Positions 1 to 6,073 of a DNA stretch of 6,288 nucleotides are shown piece by piece (position 1 is the first letter of the stretch; the number at the start of each line of letters is the position of its first letter). Location of the stretch: the NCBI GenBank assembly GCA_016789785.1, contig JAEUQE010000348.1:1-6288 (forward strand). The letters are read 5' to 3'. The notes beneath the pieces were generated by a model. The model had not been told where the DNA came from and ran no database searches. It worked only from the letters and a program-made list of their open reading frames with translations. This stretch comes from Bryobacterales bacterium. Lineage in GTDB: Bacteria; Acidobacteriota; Terriglobia; Bryobacterales; Bryobacteraceae. The position numbers were made by a program, and so were the translations under genes.

Positions 1-379
1 GTGCGAACCACTTTCCATCCGGACTCCAGCGCGGTGCGCTCATGCGCGCACCCTGTGGAAACGTCATGGGAATGTCCTTGCCATCGTCAATCCGCTTCAG
101 CATCAGTTCGATGATGGTGGGCGGCAGATGCAGACCGTTGTTCCTGGGATTGATGCGCAGGCCCGCCAACCGGAGCATCGGCTGCGATACTTCGGCAATC
201 GGCGGATAGCGGCGCGATCGCGTCAACAGGATATGAGTCTTTGCGGGACTGACACTTGCTTGCGGCGTCGAGGGCGCATTCAAAATATCGAGGATTTCTT
301 TTCGCGGCTTCTTGTAGCCAGCTTCCTGACCATTCACCGTAAGCACACAAAACGCTGCAAGCAGAAACGAGAGCTTCAT
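1..379 (-). CDS. S9 family peptidase, glutamyl endopeptidase-like (N-terminal part, cut by window edge)
   Basis: Only the first 126 residues are in the window; the gene continues past position 1. Residues 1-17 (MKLSFLLAAFCVLTVNG) are a Sec-type signal peptide. The mature start, YKKPRKEILDILNAPSTP followed by RYPPIAEVSQPMLRLAGLRI, matches the N-terminus I know from S9D glutamyl endopeptidases (the chloroplast CGEP type), which form a beta-propeller before an alpha/beta-hydrolase serine protease domain. PRWSPDGKWFA at 116-126 is a typical propeller-blade motif. The catalytic Ser-Asp-His domain would lie outside the window, so activity cannot be judged. The start ATG (379-377) overlaps the TGA of the amidohydrolase in an ATGA, and no good Shine-Dalgarno is visible, so translation is probably coupled to that gene. 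Inferred role: an exported peptidase that cleaves peptides after Glu or similar residues. Confidence 0.85.
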   Translation of the reverse strand, partial: MKLSFLLAAFCVLTVNGQEAGYKKPRKEILDILNAPSTPQASVSPAKTHILLTRSRRYPPIAEVSQPMLRLAGLRINPRNNGLHLPPTIIELMLKRIDDGKDIPMTFPQGARMSAPRWSPDGKWFA

Positions 380-1533
380 GGATCAGACGGTACCACACGT
401 CCACGCGAGATGACAGCCGCGATGCGACGCGTGTTGCGGATATCTTCCAGCGGATTGGCGTCCAACAACACGAGATCCGCCAGACGGCCCTTTTGCACCG
501 TTCCCAGTTGCTTCGACAATCCAAGGAACTGCGCGGGTTTCGAAGTTGCTGCTTGCAGCGCTTCCATCGGTGTCAAGCCGGCGCTTACCAGCAGTTCCAG
601 CTCCTGATGCAGGCTCTCTCCAGGCACCACGCCGTTGCTGCCCGCATCCGTACCGGCGAGCAGCGGAACGCCTGCCGCGTGCATCTCGCGCACCACCTGG
701 ATCGCCGCGGCCCGTGCTTCGCGAAGGACAACCAGCGTGGGACACTGCCATACTTTCTTCCAGGCCAGCAGTTCGAACAGCGGTTTGCAGACGGAACCAT
801 CGTAGGTCGTCGTCATCTTCAGCACGGTTGCCTGCAGGCGTTTGGCGGATTCCTTGCGGGAGATCATCCACAATGCCGAGGCTCTCTTCAACTCATCCTG
901 CAGATTCGCATCCGCCGTGCAGGCTTCGAACACACCGCTCAAGTGCTCGACGGATCGTTGCCCTGCGCGGGCTGCTTCTTCCAGAGTGATCCACACCGGA
1001 ACATGGCCGGTCAACGGCAGTTTCAGCCGCTTGCTCTCGCGTGCCAGCGTGAAGTAGGCATCGCGTGGAACGAAGTCGTAGACCTTCAGGAAGTCGAGCC
1101 CGTAATCCTTGGCCTGTCTCGCGATCGCGCGGGCCGTCCCTGCATCGCCTGCACGTGCCGATGCAGGATAAACAGGCTGCGGACCATCGACGATCACGCC
1201 GTTGGTGACGATGCGCGGGCCGGCTGTACGTTGCTTCGCATCCAGGGCGATACGGATCGCATCCGCTGATTCAATGTGCATGTTGCGGACACCGGTAACT
1301 CCCCAACGCAGCATGACGCCGGCATCGGGAAGTACATGCGCGTGCATGTCCCACAAGCCCGGGATCAGAAACTTGCCGCTGCCATCGATCACCTGCGCAT
1401 CTTTCGGCGCCTTCGCATCGCCCACCGATACGATTCGCCCATCCCTAACGATCACGGTCTGATTTGTTTTGGGTGGTGCCCCGGTGCCATCAATCAATGT
1501 GACGTTGAGGATTGCGATGGCGGCGCCGATCAA
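376..1533 (-). CDS. Metal-dependent amidohydrolase, imidazolonepropionase-like
   Basis: A 385-residue TIM-barrel amidohydrolase. Visible metal and catalytic residues, in order: H64-x-H66 in WDMHAH, K150 in LKVYDF (likely carboxylated bridging lysine), H177 in GHVP, H197 in SVEHLSG and D296 in AGTDAGS. The N-terminal VTLIDGTG and C-terminal GRLADLVLLDANPL strands form the usual composite beta-sandwich. Relatives hydrolyse cyclic amides or act as Xaa-Pro or related peptidases; the substrate is not readable here. I chose the TTG at 1533 because it overlaps the upstream stop (TTGA) and has GAGG seven bases upstream. A longer reading from GTG at 1578 would overlap the upstream gene by 49 bases but would add a possible hydrophobic leader (SRGFALIGAAIAIL), so an exported form is not excluded. 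The stretch between WQCPTLVVLR and the AGVPLLAGTD strand looks shorter than in relatives I recall. Confidence 0.9.
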   Translation of the reverse strand: MIGAAIAILNVTLIDGTGAPPKTNQTVIVRDGRIVSVGDAKAPKDAQVIDGSGKFLIPGLWDMHAHVLPDAGVMLRWGVTGVRNMHIESADAIRIALDAKQRTAGPRIVTNGVIVDGPQPVYPASARAGDAGTARAIARQAKDYGLDFLKVYDFVPRDAYFTLARESKRLKLPLTGHVPVWITLEEAARAGQRSVEHLSGVFEACTADANLQDELKRASALWMISRKESAKRLQATVLKMTTTYDGSVCKPLFELLAWKKVWQCPTLVVLREARAAAIQVVREMHAAGVPLLAGTDAGSNGVVPGESLHQELELLVSAGLTPMEALQAATSKPAQFLGLSKQLGTVQKGRLADLVLLDANPLEDIRNTRRIAAVISRGRVVPSDP

Positions 1534-2348
1534 CGCGAAACCTCGCGAAAGAGATAGTCGCGCACACGCAAGTACCACTCCGGGCCGTAAGTCTTCGCCG
1601 CTTCCGGCCGTGCCGCCGCACACCAGGTCGACACGTCCTTTCCGCCCGCCGCCTGCACAATCGCCAGCGACACTTCCTCTTTGCTGCGCGTCTTCTCAAG
1701 CACTCTCGCGATCGCGGCATCCTGAAGAGCGTTTCGCCGCTGCAGCGATCTCACGTTGCGCGCGGAGGGCACCGGCTTCGGCTCATCGCCACAAACGTAA
1801 CCACGCAGTGTGGCAAGCGAGGTCGAGTCAGCGGGCTCCTGAATGGCGGGCATCGCCGCATCCGTGACCTTCACTTCGGGCAGGATTCCCGCAAGCGGAC
1901 GCACCTCCATCGGGACGATGATCCAGCCTGTTCCATCGTGCATCTGCGCTTCCAGCCGGAATCGCTTCAACTCGACCAGCGGTGGCAGAAACACATCCAG
2001 CCAGAAGCTCTCATAGCTTCCGTCGCCCTTGGCCTGCACCGGCAGTTTCGCAGGCTCCAACTCGTCGCCATTCTTTTCGCGGTACAAATTGACCCGCGCT
2101 ACTTCTTCCGGGTTTTGTGCGATGTGCAACGCATACCACTGGCCGGCCGGCATCGTGATCACGATCCGGAACGAGTGCCACGCGTTGCGCACCAATCCGG
2201 GTGAGAGGATTTCTCGCGGCTTTCCACCCTGGTCCTGCGCGAAGATCTCACCCGATTTCGTGACGCGGCGGAACTCGGAATAGATCTGCACGCTCTGCGC
2301 GTACACGGAGACCGCCAATAGCAGGAAGGGCGCAAGCCGGACCAACAT
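1530..2348 (-). CDS. Exported protein of unknown function, 272 residues
   Basis: I do not recognise a named family. MLVRLAPFLLLAVSVYAQ at 1-18 is a clear Sec signal peptide with likely cleavage after YA-Q. Residues about 20-150 alternate hydrophobic and polar residues with many aromatics (AWHSFRIVITMPAGQWYALHI, near 56-76, then ESFWLDVFLPP and GWIIVPMEVRPL), which suggests a beta-sandwich. Residues about 195-272 look helical and charged. C186 and C243 are the only cysteines in the mature protein and could form a disulfide. The ATG at 2348 is chosen for the signal peptide; an open frame continues upstream to 2630, but it is Arg-rich and runs antisense to the regulator gene. A GGAAAG directly before the ATG is a poor, closely spaced ribosome site. 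It is the first gene of an apparent operon with the amidohydrolase and S9 peptidase. Confidence 0.8.
   Translation of the reverse strand: MLVRLAPFLLLAVSVYAQSVQIYSEFRRVTKSGEIFAQDQGGKPREILSPGLVRNAWHSFRIVITMPAGQWYALHIAQNPEEVARVNLYREKNGDELEPAKLPVQAKGDGSYESFWLDVFLPPLVELKRFRLEAQMHDGTGWIIVPMEVRPLAGILPEVKVTDAAMPAIQEPADSTSLATLRGYVCGDEPKPVPSARNVRSLQRRNALQDAAIARVLEKTRSKEEVSLAIVQAAGGKDVSTWCAAARPEAAKTYGPEWYLRVRDYLFREVSR
1541..1544 (-). promoter_or_regulatory. Shine-Dalgarno supporting the TTG start of the amidohydrolase
   Basis: GAGG reads on the minus strand seven bases before the TTG at 1533-1531, inside the last codons of the preceding gene. It supports the unusual TTG start and the TTGA overlap, which suggests coupled translation. 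Confidence 0.6.
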
Positions 2349-2461
2349 CTTTCCATTAAGCCATGGACGAACCTTGTTCCGCAGAAGCGCGCCCTCGCGA
2401 TCCGGTGCGTTGACACTTCTTAACAGCTTTTCATCTTTGCGGTACGTCGGATGGATCAAGC
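2349..2461. other. Divergent intergenic region between the exported unknown and the regulator
   Basis: These 113 bases must carry the start signals of both divergent units. A plus-strand candidate promoter is given separately. On the minus strand I see no convincing -35/-10 pair; TTGATC near 2460-2455 has no good partner. Confidence 0.6.
2410..2437 (+). promoter_or_regulatory. Candidate promoter of the regulator/Spy pair
   Basis: A perfect TTGACA at 2410-2415 is followed after 16 bases by CATCTT at 2432-2437, a weak -10 that keeps only the key A at position 2 and T at position 6 among three matches. The implied transcript would start near 2444, leaving a short leader that still contains GGATGGA ahead of the ATG at 2462. 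Confidence 0.4.
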
Positions 2462-3205
2462 ATGAAAGACTCCGCACCAACCGTCCCAGCGGGCCATTAC
2501 GTCGTCGTGAAAGGGATGGACGATCTGATGGCGCTTCGCTCCGCAAGCTCCAGGGATGCGGTTGTGATCGATACTCCCGATCTCGACGATGCACTTCGCC
2601 TCTGCCACCACGCGCGATGCAGGTTGCCATCCACTCTGCTGCTGATTGTCACGCCGCACAATGACTCATCGGAACGCACATGGGCGCTGCTGCATGGCGC
2701 CGATGACTGCGTGTCGAAGCCGTATGATCCGTGCGAACTCGATGCGCGAATCCTCGCCGGGCAGCGCCGCGCCTGTCAGTCCGCACTCACCGCGAATATC
2801 GAATTTCGCTTTGGCCGTAACGTGGCGGATTTCGCCCGCTGGCGCGTTCTGCGCAACGGCGTTCCGGTCAACATTTCGTACAAGGAACTGCTCTTGCTCA
2901 GATATCTGATTGCCCACAGCGGCTGTGTGATCGCTCGTGAAGAGCTGTTGCGCGAGGTGTGGGACTATCAGACCACCACCACACGCACTGTGGATGTGCA
3001 CATGGCGGGCCTTCGCCAGAAACTCGAAGACAATCCCCACGCGCCGGAGTACCTTCTCACCATGCGGGGCGCCGGCTATCTGTTTCGCGCACCTTCCGAT
3101 GTTAGGAAAGCCTTACATCCCGAGCGGGCATTCCCGGCAACGCCGTGGAATGGGCCGCGTTTATTCCTACAGGAGAGTTCATCTGAAACCAATGAACACA
3201 AATAA
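2462..3205 (+). CDS. OmpR/PhoB-type response regulator with truncated receiver domain
   Basis: A 247-residue DNA-binding regulator. Residues about 113-210 are a complete OmpR-type winged helix: SYKELLLLRYLIAHSG, then REELLREVW, the recognition helix TVDVHMAGLRQKLED, and the wing hairpin LLTMRGAGYLFRA. The receiver is abnormal. D37 (VVIDTP), T64 (LLIVT) and K86 (SKP) sit at roughly normal spacing for the phospho-acceptor, Thr and Lys, but D37 should be near residue 52-55. GHYVVVKGMDDLMALRS aligns with beta2-alpha2, so beta1-alpha1 with the acidic magnesium-binding pair is missing. The upstream frame reaches a stop at 2411-2413 without restoring it. Inference: phosphorylation is impaired or absent. 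About 37 residues follow the winged helix and overlap the next gene. No histidine kinase is adjacent. The start ATG has GGA six bases upstream. Confidence 0.9.
   Translation: MKDSAPTVPAGHYVVVKGMDDLMALRSASSRDAVVIDTPDLDDALRLCHHARCRLPSTLLLIVTPHNDSSERTWALLHGADDCVSKPYDPCELDARILAGQRRACQSALTANIEFRFGRNVADFARWRVLRNGVPVNISYKELLLLRYLIAHSGCVIAREELLREVWDYQTTTTRTVDVHMAGLRQKLEDNPHAPEYLLTMRGAGYLFRAPSDVRKALHPERAFPATPWNGPRLFLQESSSETNEHK
3098..3119 (+). repeat. Imperfect inverted repeat within the regulator's 3' end
   Basis: GATGTTAGG (3098-3106) and CCTTACATC (3111-3119) pair over nine positions with one mismatch (T3103/T3114) around an AAAG loop. It lies just after the end of the winged-helix domain and about 70 bases before the Spy-like gene, so it could be an operator or an RNA hairpin. 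There is no T-run after it, so it is not an obvious intrinsic terminator. Confidence 0.5.
3171..3175 (+). promoter_or_regulatory. Strong Shine-Dalgarno bearing on the start of the Spy-like gene
   Basis: AGGAG lies 16 bases before the ATG at 3192, which is too far for good function, but exactly seven bases before an in-frame CTG at 3183. A CTG start would give M-K-P-M-N as the first residues. It lies inside the regulator's coding sequence. Confidence 0.55.
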
Positions 3206-3638
3206 CTCGAGACGATACCTCATCGCGGCAATGGCCATCTTCAGCGTTCTTCCATTGGCCGCACAACCTCCAGGCAGACCTTCCGATGGCGGCAACCGGC
3301 TCGACTTTCTCGCCGGATACCTGAGCCTTTCGGAGACCCAGAGGACTCAGGCGCAAGCGATCTTTACCGCGGCTGAGACCGCCGGCGAAACCGCGCGCGG
3401 ACAGCTCGAAGCGGCGCGCACAAGCCTCAACACCGCGATCAAGGCGAACGCCACGGATGCCGAACTGGACCGTCTTTCCGCGGCCATGGGCGTGATTCAC
3501 GGCCAGATGACTGCGATTCAAGCCAAGGCATCCGCGAAGTTCTATGCCTTGCTCACCGCCGAACAGAAGACCAAGTACGACGAACTGATGAACCGTGGCC
3601 CAGGCAACCGCCCCGTTGGTGGCCCGGGAGGACGGTGA
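3192..3638 (+). CDS. Exported Spy/CpxP-like LTxxQ-motif protein
   Basis: A 148-residue protein from the ATG. Residues 7-25 (RRYLIAAMAIFSVLPLAAQ) are a Sec signal peptide with likely cleavage at LAA-Q. The mature part is helical and carries the two family signatures: LSETQ at 46-50 and LTAEQ at 121-125, the latter in LLTAEQKTKYDEL. Between them lie long amphipathic helices rich in Ala, Glu and Gln. The tail (RGPGNRPVGGPGGR) is Gly/Pro-rich and probably disordered. Known relatives are Spy, an ATP-independent periplasmic chaperone, and CpxP, a feedback inhibitor of the CpxA kinase; others bind metals. The gene overlaps the end of the regulator by 14 bases in another frame, so the two are probably co-expressed. 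The ribosome site fits a CTG start at 3183 (151 residues) better than this ATG. Confidence 0.85.
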   Translation: MNTNNSRRYLIAAMAIFSVLPLAAQPPGRPSDGGNRLDFLAGYLSLSETQRTQAQAIFTAAETAGETARGQLEAARTSLNTAIKANATDAELDRLSAAMGVIHGQMTAIQAKASAKFYALLTAEQKTKYDELMNRGPGNRPVGGPGGR

Positions 3639-3688
3639 TTCGGCCCGTGGGCTGCTGAGACAGTGCATCGCAACTCAGCATTCGCGGG

Positions 3689-3722
3689 AGCGGGCGTGGA
3701 ATTAGGGCACTCCACGCCCGCT
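3689..3722. terminator. Convergent intergenic hairpin, probable bidirectional terminator
   Basis: A perfect 12-bp stem pairs 3689-3700 (AGCGGGCGTGGA) with 3711-3722 (TCCACGCCCGCT) around a 10-base loop. It lies 50 bases after the Spy-like stop and 35 bases from the sulfatase stop, between converging genes. Neither side has a proper T-run, so it may be a weak terminator or an mRNA 3'-end stabiliser. I see nothing else in the 119-base gap (3639-3757) beyond a small GCCC-GT-GGGC palindrome. Confidence 0.6.
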
Positions 3723-3757
3723 GCAACCATTTCCCATGTCGATTGTTTGAAACAGAA

Positions 3758-5611
3758 CTACGAAACTTCGTTGTTCGATCCGGTGAGCCGGTTCACGGTG
3801 TGATTCGCCACTCGCGACACATACTTGTTGGGATCATCGGGAATCGCTTTCCGAAGCGCTGGAATGGCGGGCCGCGCAACCTCGCCAATCTCGTCGAGCG
3901 CCAGCGCCGCTTCCAGCCTGGTCCACTCCGCCTCGTTGGACAGGCCCGCCATCAGCGTCTTCAATGGCAGGTCCGCGGGTTCCCCACAGCGGATCAGAGC
4001 CTGCGCCGCGCGGATGCGAACACTCCAGGAGTCGTCGTTCATCAGACCCTGCATCTTCGTGAGAATGTTCTTCGGTACCTTGCCGAGTGCGCCCAACTGC
4101 AGCGCCGCACGCGAACGCACCGCCGCCTGACGGTCGCTCAGCGCACTGCCAAGCCCATCCACGTTTTGGTGCTCACCCGCGCGTACCACGGCCAGCAGCT
4201 TCGGCACCATGTCGCGATTCTCGCGCTGCTGGAGGATCAGCGCCTCGCTACCGTAGCGCTTCGTCATCGCGAGCATCTCGGTTTCGGGGACGAGGCCGAG
4301 ATCGCGGATGTCGCGCATCCATTGCTCCAGCTCTTTGCGCATCTTGCGAAGAGTCGCCTGATGCTCCGGCAATTCAGCCAGATTGCGGACCTCGTCCGGG
4401 TCTTTGCCCGTTTCGTACAACTCCTCGGCGGGCTTGCGCGACGCCTTGAACTGCTTGCAAGCTTCCGGCGGGTTTTCCACACGCCGGATCTCACGCATCG
4501 TCGGGTTCTTCTCCGACGTGTTCATGTACTGGTAGTAAGGCTGGTGCGCATCGAAGTTGCGAATGTAGCGGAACTTGCCGTCGGACGCTGCGCGCACCAT
4601 GTCGTAGCGCTCATCCATACGGTCCCGGGCGGCGAACACGTACTTTCGTGGCGCCTTCAAATCCGCGCCGAGAAACGCTTGCCCCTGCATGTGCGATGGC
4701 GGCGTCACTCCGGCCAGATTGAGCACCGTCGGGCCGAGGTCGATCAAGCTCACCAGCCGCTCATCCCAAGTATTCGGCGAGCCCTGTCCGCGGTGGCGAT
4801 ACTTCTCCGGAATGCGCACGATCAGCGGGACGTGCGTGCTCGAGTCATAGAGCCAGCGCTTGGCGCGCGGAAGCCCAACACCATGGTCCGACCAGAAGAA
4901 CACGATCGTGTCGTCCAGCAGACCGGCCTGCTCCACCTGCTTCAACAGATCGCCCGCTTCGTAGTCCATCTGCGTGATGAGATCGTGGACGTTTGCCAGA
5001 TCACGGCGCACCTCGGGCGTATCCGGATAGTAGGCAGGCACGCGAACCTTCGATGGATCGCGGCGTTCATTGGCCTTCAGCCGCCGCGTCTGCTTCAGGT
5101 GATCGGCGCCGCGAAACGGGATGCGGCTCTCGTGCGTGATCGTGAGATTGAACACCGAGAAGAACGGTTTCGCCTGCGGCCTGTTCTTCCAGTGCGCCTT
5201 TGCGCTCGATTCATCCCACGCCTCCTTGGGCGTGGCGAAGTTGTAATCCGTTTTTGAGTTGTTCGTGCAGTAGTAGCCGGCTCCGCGCAGATACTCGGGA
5301 AAACACCGCACGTATGACGGCGGCTTTGCGTCGCTCCGCATGTTGTGCGAACCCAGCGACGATGCGTACACGCCAGTGATGATCGCGGACCTGCTCGGCG
5401 CGCAGACTCCGATGGTGGAGTACGCGTGGCGGAATCGTGTCCCTTGCGAGGCGAGTTTGTCGAGGTTCGGCGTGATGGCAAGGGGATCTCCGTAGCAGCC
5501 CAATTGCGGGCTCATGTCCTCGCAGGAGATCCACAGAATGTTCGGGCGCTTGCGGGATTCCGCAGCCAGAGGCAATACAGAACCGCCCACGAATGCGCGC
5601 CGCGTGAGCAT
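3758..5611 (-). CDS. Secreted sulfatase with C-terminal HEAT repeats
   Basis: A 617-residue type I sulfatase that hydrolyses sulfate esters or sulfamates. The formylglycine motif CAPSR has the modified cysteine at C70 and arginine at R74. Other expected active-site residues: E31-D32 in SCED (metal site), K120 in NSKTD, H160 in ITHES, D242-H243 in WSDHG and K251. The opening ILWISCEDMSPQLGCYGD resembles the N-sulfoglucosamine-sulfohydrolase-like bacterial branch, but the substrate is unknown. The N-terminus (MLTRRAFVGGSVLPLAA) has a Tat-like twin arginine but an unusually short hydrophobic part. Residues about 480-608 form roughly four HEAT-type helical repeats (for example AAVRSRAALQLGALG and WSVRIRAAQALIRCG). 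Its ATG directly follows the TAG of the upstream gene, with GGGAG six bases upstream. No formylglycine-generating enzyme is in the window. Confidence 0.93.
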   Translation of the reverse strand: MLTRRAFVGGSVLPLAAESRKRPNILWISCEDMSPQLGCYGDPLAITPNLDKLASQGTRFRHAYSTIGVCAPSRSAIITGVYASSLGSHNMRSDAKPPSYVRCFPEYLRGAGYYCTNNSKTDYNFATPKEAWDESSAKAHWKNRPQAKPFFSVFNLTITHESRIPFRGADHLKQTRRLKANERRDPSKVRVPAYYPDTPEVRRDLANVHDLITQMDYEAGDLLKQVEQAGLLDDTIVFFWSDHGVGLPRAKRWLYDSSTHVPLIVRIPEKYRHRGQGSPNTWDERLVSLIDLGPTVLNLAGVTPPSHMQGQAFLGADLKAPRKYVFAARDRMDERYDMVRAASDGKFRYIRNFDAHQPYYQYMNTSEKNPTMREIRRVENPPEACKQFKASRKPAEELYETGKDPDEVRNLAELPEHQATLRKMRKELEQWMRDIRDLGLVPETEMLAMTKRYGSEALILQQRENRDMVPKLLAVVRAGEHQNVDGLGSALSDRQAAVRSRAALQLGALGKVPKNILTKMQGLMNDDSWSVRIRAAQALIRCGEPADLPLKTLMAGLSNEAEWTRLEAALALDEIGEVARPAIPALRKAIPDDPNKYVSRVANHTVNRLTGSNNEVS

Positions 5612-6043
5612 CTATCTCTCCCAGGCGCGCTTCGGAACGCCGTGATCGCGATCCTTCACTCGGTCGTAGAGGTGCAATCCGTTCACCGTGCCCAGCGATT
5701 CGTTGTACAAACTGATCATGCCAAGCCCTTCGCGCAGGTCTTCTTCGAAATTGTGCAACGCCTTCAACTGATCCGCGGTCGCCGCCGCGCGAGCCCCACT
5801 GGGCGCCAGCCAGTACTTCTGGAAACCCGCATCCACCAGCGCGCCAATTTCTTTGCCGAGAAGCAGGCCCGCCTTTGCGACCTTCACCGCGCCGCTGCCC
5901 TTGTCGGTGACCACCGCGCCGCAGCCGTTCTTACTTGCGCGCATGCCGCCCTGGTCCGATTCCACGGCGAAGCCCTGTTTGCGCAGCTCCTCCATCCGTT
6001 CGCCGAAGGAGGGAACGTGAACTTTCTCCCGTTTGAAGAACAT
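5612..6043 (-). CDS. Conserved-looking protein of unknown function, 143 residues
   Basis: I cannot assign a function. The protein has no signal peptide or membrane segment and is probably cytoplasmic. It begins with a basic MFFKREK, then a helix-like FGERMEELRKQGFAVE, followed by alternating Gly-containing strands (GGMRASKNGCGAVVTDKG) and AGLLLGKEIGALVDAGFQKYW, then two helical stretches (ADQLKALHNFEEDLREGLG and MISLYNESLGTVNGLHLYDR). I believe similar short proteins occur in acidobacterial genomes, but this is recollection, not a search result. The single cysteine lies in SKNGCGAV. AGGAG three bases before the ATG at 6043 marks the start. The TAG abuts the ATG of the sulfatase, so the two genes likely share a transcript, although no functional link is evident. 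Confidence 0.8.
   Translation of the reverse strand: MFFKREKVHVPSFGERMEELRKQGFAVESDQGGMRASKNGCGAVVTDKGSGAVKVAKAGLLLGKEIGALVDAGFQKYWLAPSGARAAATADQLKALHNFEEDLREGLGMISLYNESLGTVNGLHLYDRVKDRDHGVPKRAWER
5618..5622 (-). promoter_or_regulatory. Shine-Dalgarno of the sulfatase gene
   Basis: GGGAG on the minus strand lies six bases before the ATG at 5611, within the last codons (W-E-R-stop) of the preceding gene. It confirms the start, and with the abutting TAG-ATG it indicates coupled expression. Confidence 0.7.
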
Positions 6044-6046
6044 AAA

Positions 6047-6051
6047 CTCCT
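6047..6051 (-). promoter_or_regulatory. Shine-Dalgarno of the 143-residue unknown
   Basis: AGGAG on the minus strand, with only TTT before the ATG at 6043. The spacing is short but no other in-frame start lies nearby. Confidence 0.5.
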
Positions 6052-6073
6052 ATTCTAGCGGTACCGGCGCGCA

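Noticed and set aside
493..1269. Plus-strand open frames opposite the amidohydrolase (also 1512-2204)
   Set aside because: Compositionally biased shadows; the minus strand carries complete metal-binding motifs and overlapping starts and stops.
2349..2630. N-terminal extension of the exported unknown up to 2630
   Set aside because: It would run antisense into the regulator gene, is Arg-rich, and would bury the clear signal peptide at 2348.
2937..3191. Long N-terminal extension of the Spy-like protein
   Set aside because: It lies in a second frame of the winged-helix coding sequence, and the signal peptide marks a start at 3183 or 3192.
3743..5257. A 504-codon open frame on the plus strand opposite the sulfatase
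   Set aside because: Its product is Arg/His/Leu-rich with no recognisable motif, and the opposite strand encodes a sulfatase with all expected catalytic residues. Long antisense frames are common in GC-rich coding DNA.
6052..6057. TAGAAT on the minus strand as the -10 box of the 143-residue unknown
   Set aside because: Transcription from it would begin at or inside the AGGAG ribosome site, and no -35 partner is visible. The two signals are incompatible, and the ribosome site is the stronger one.
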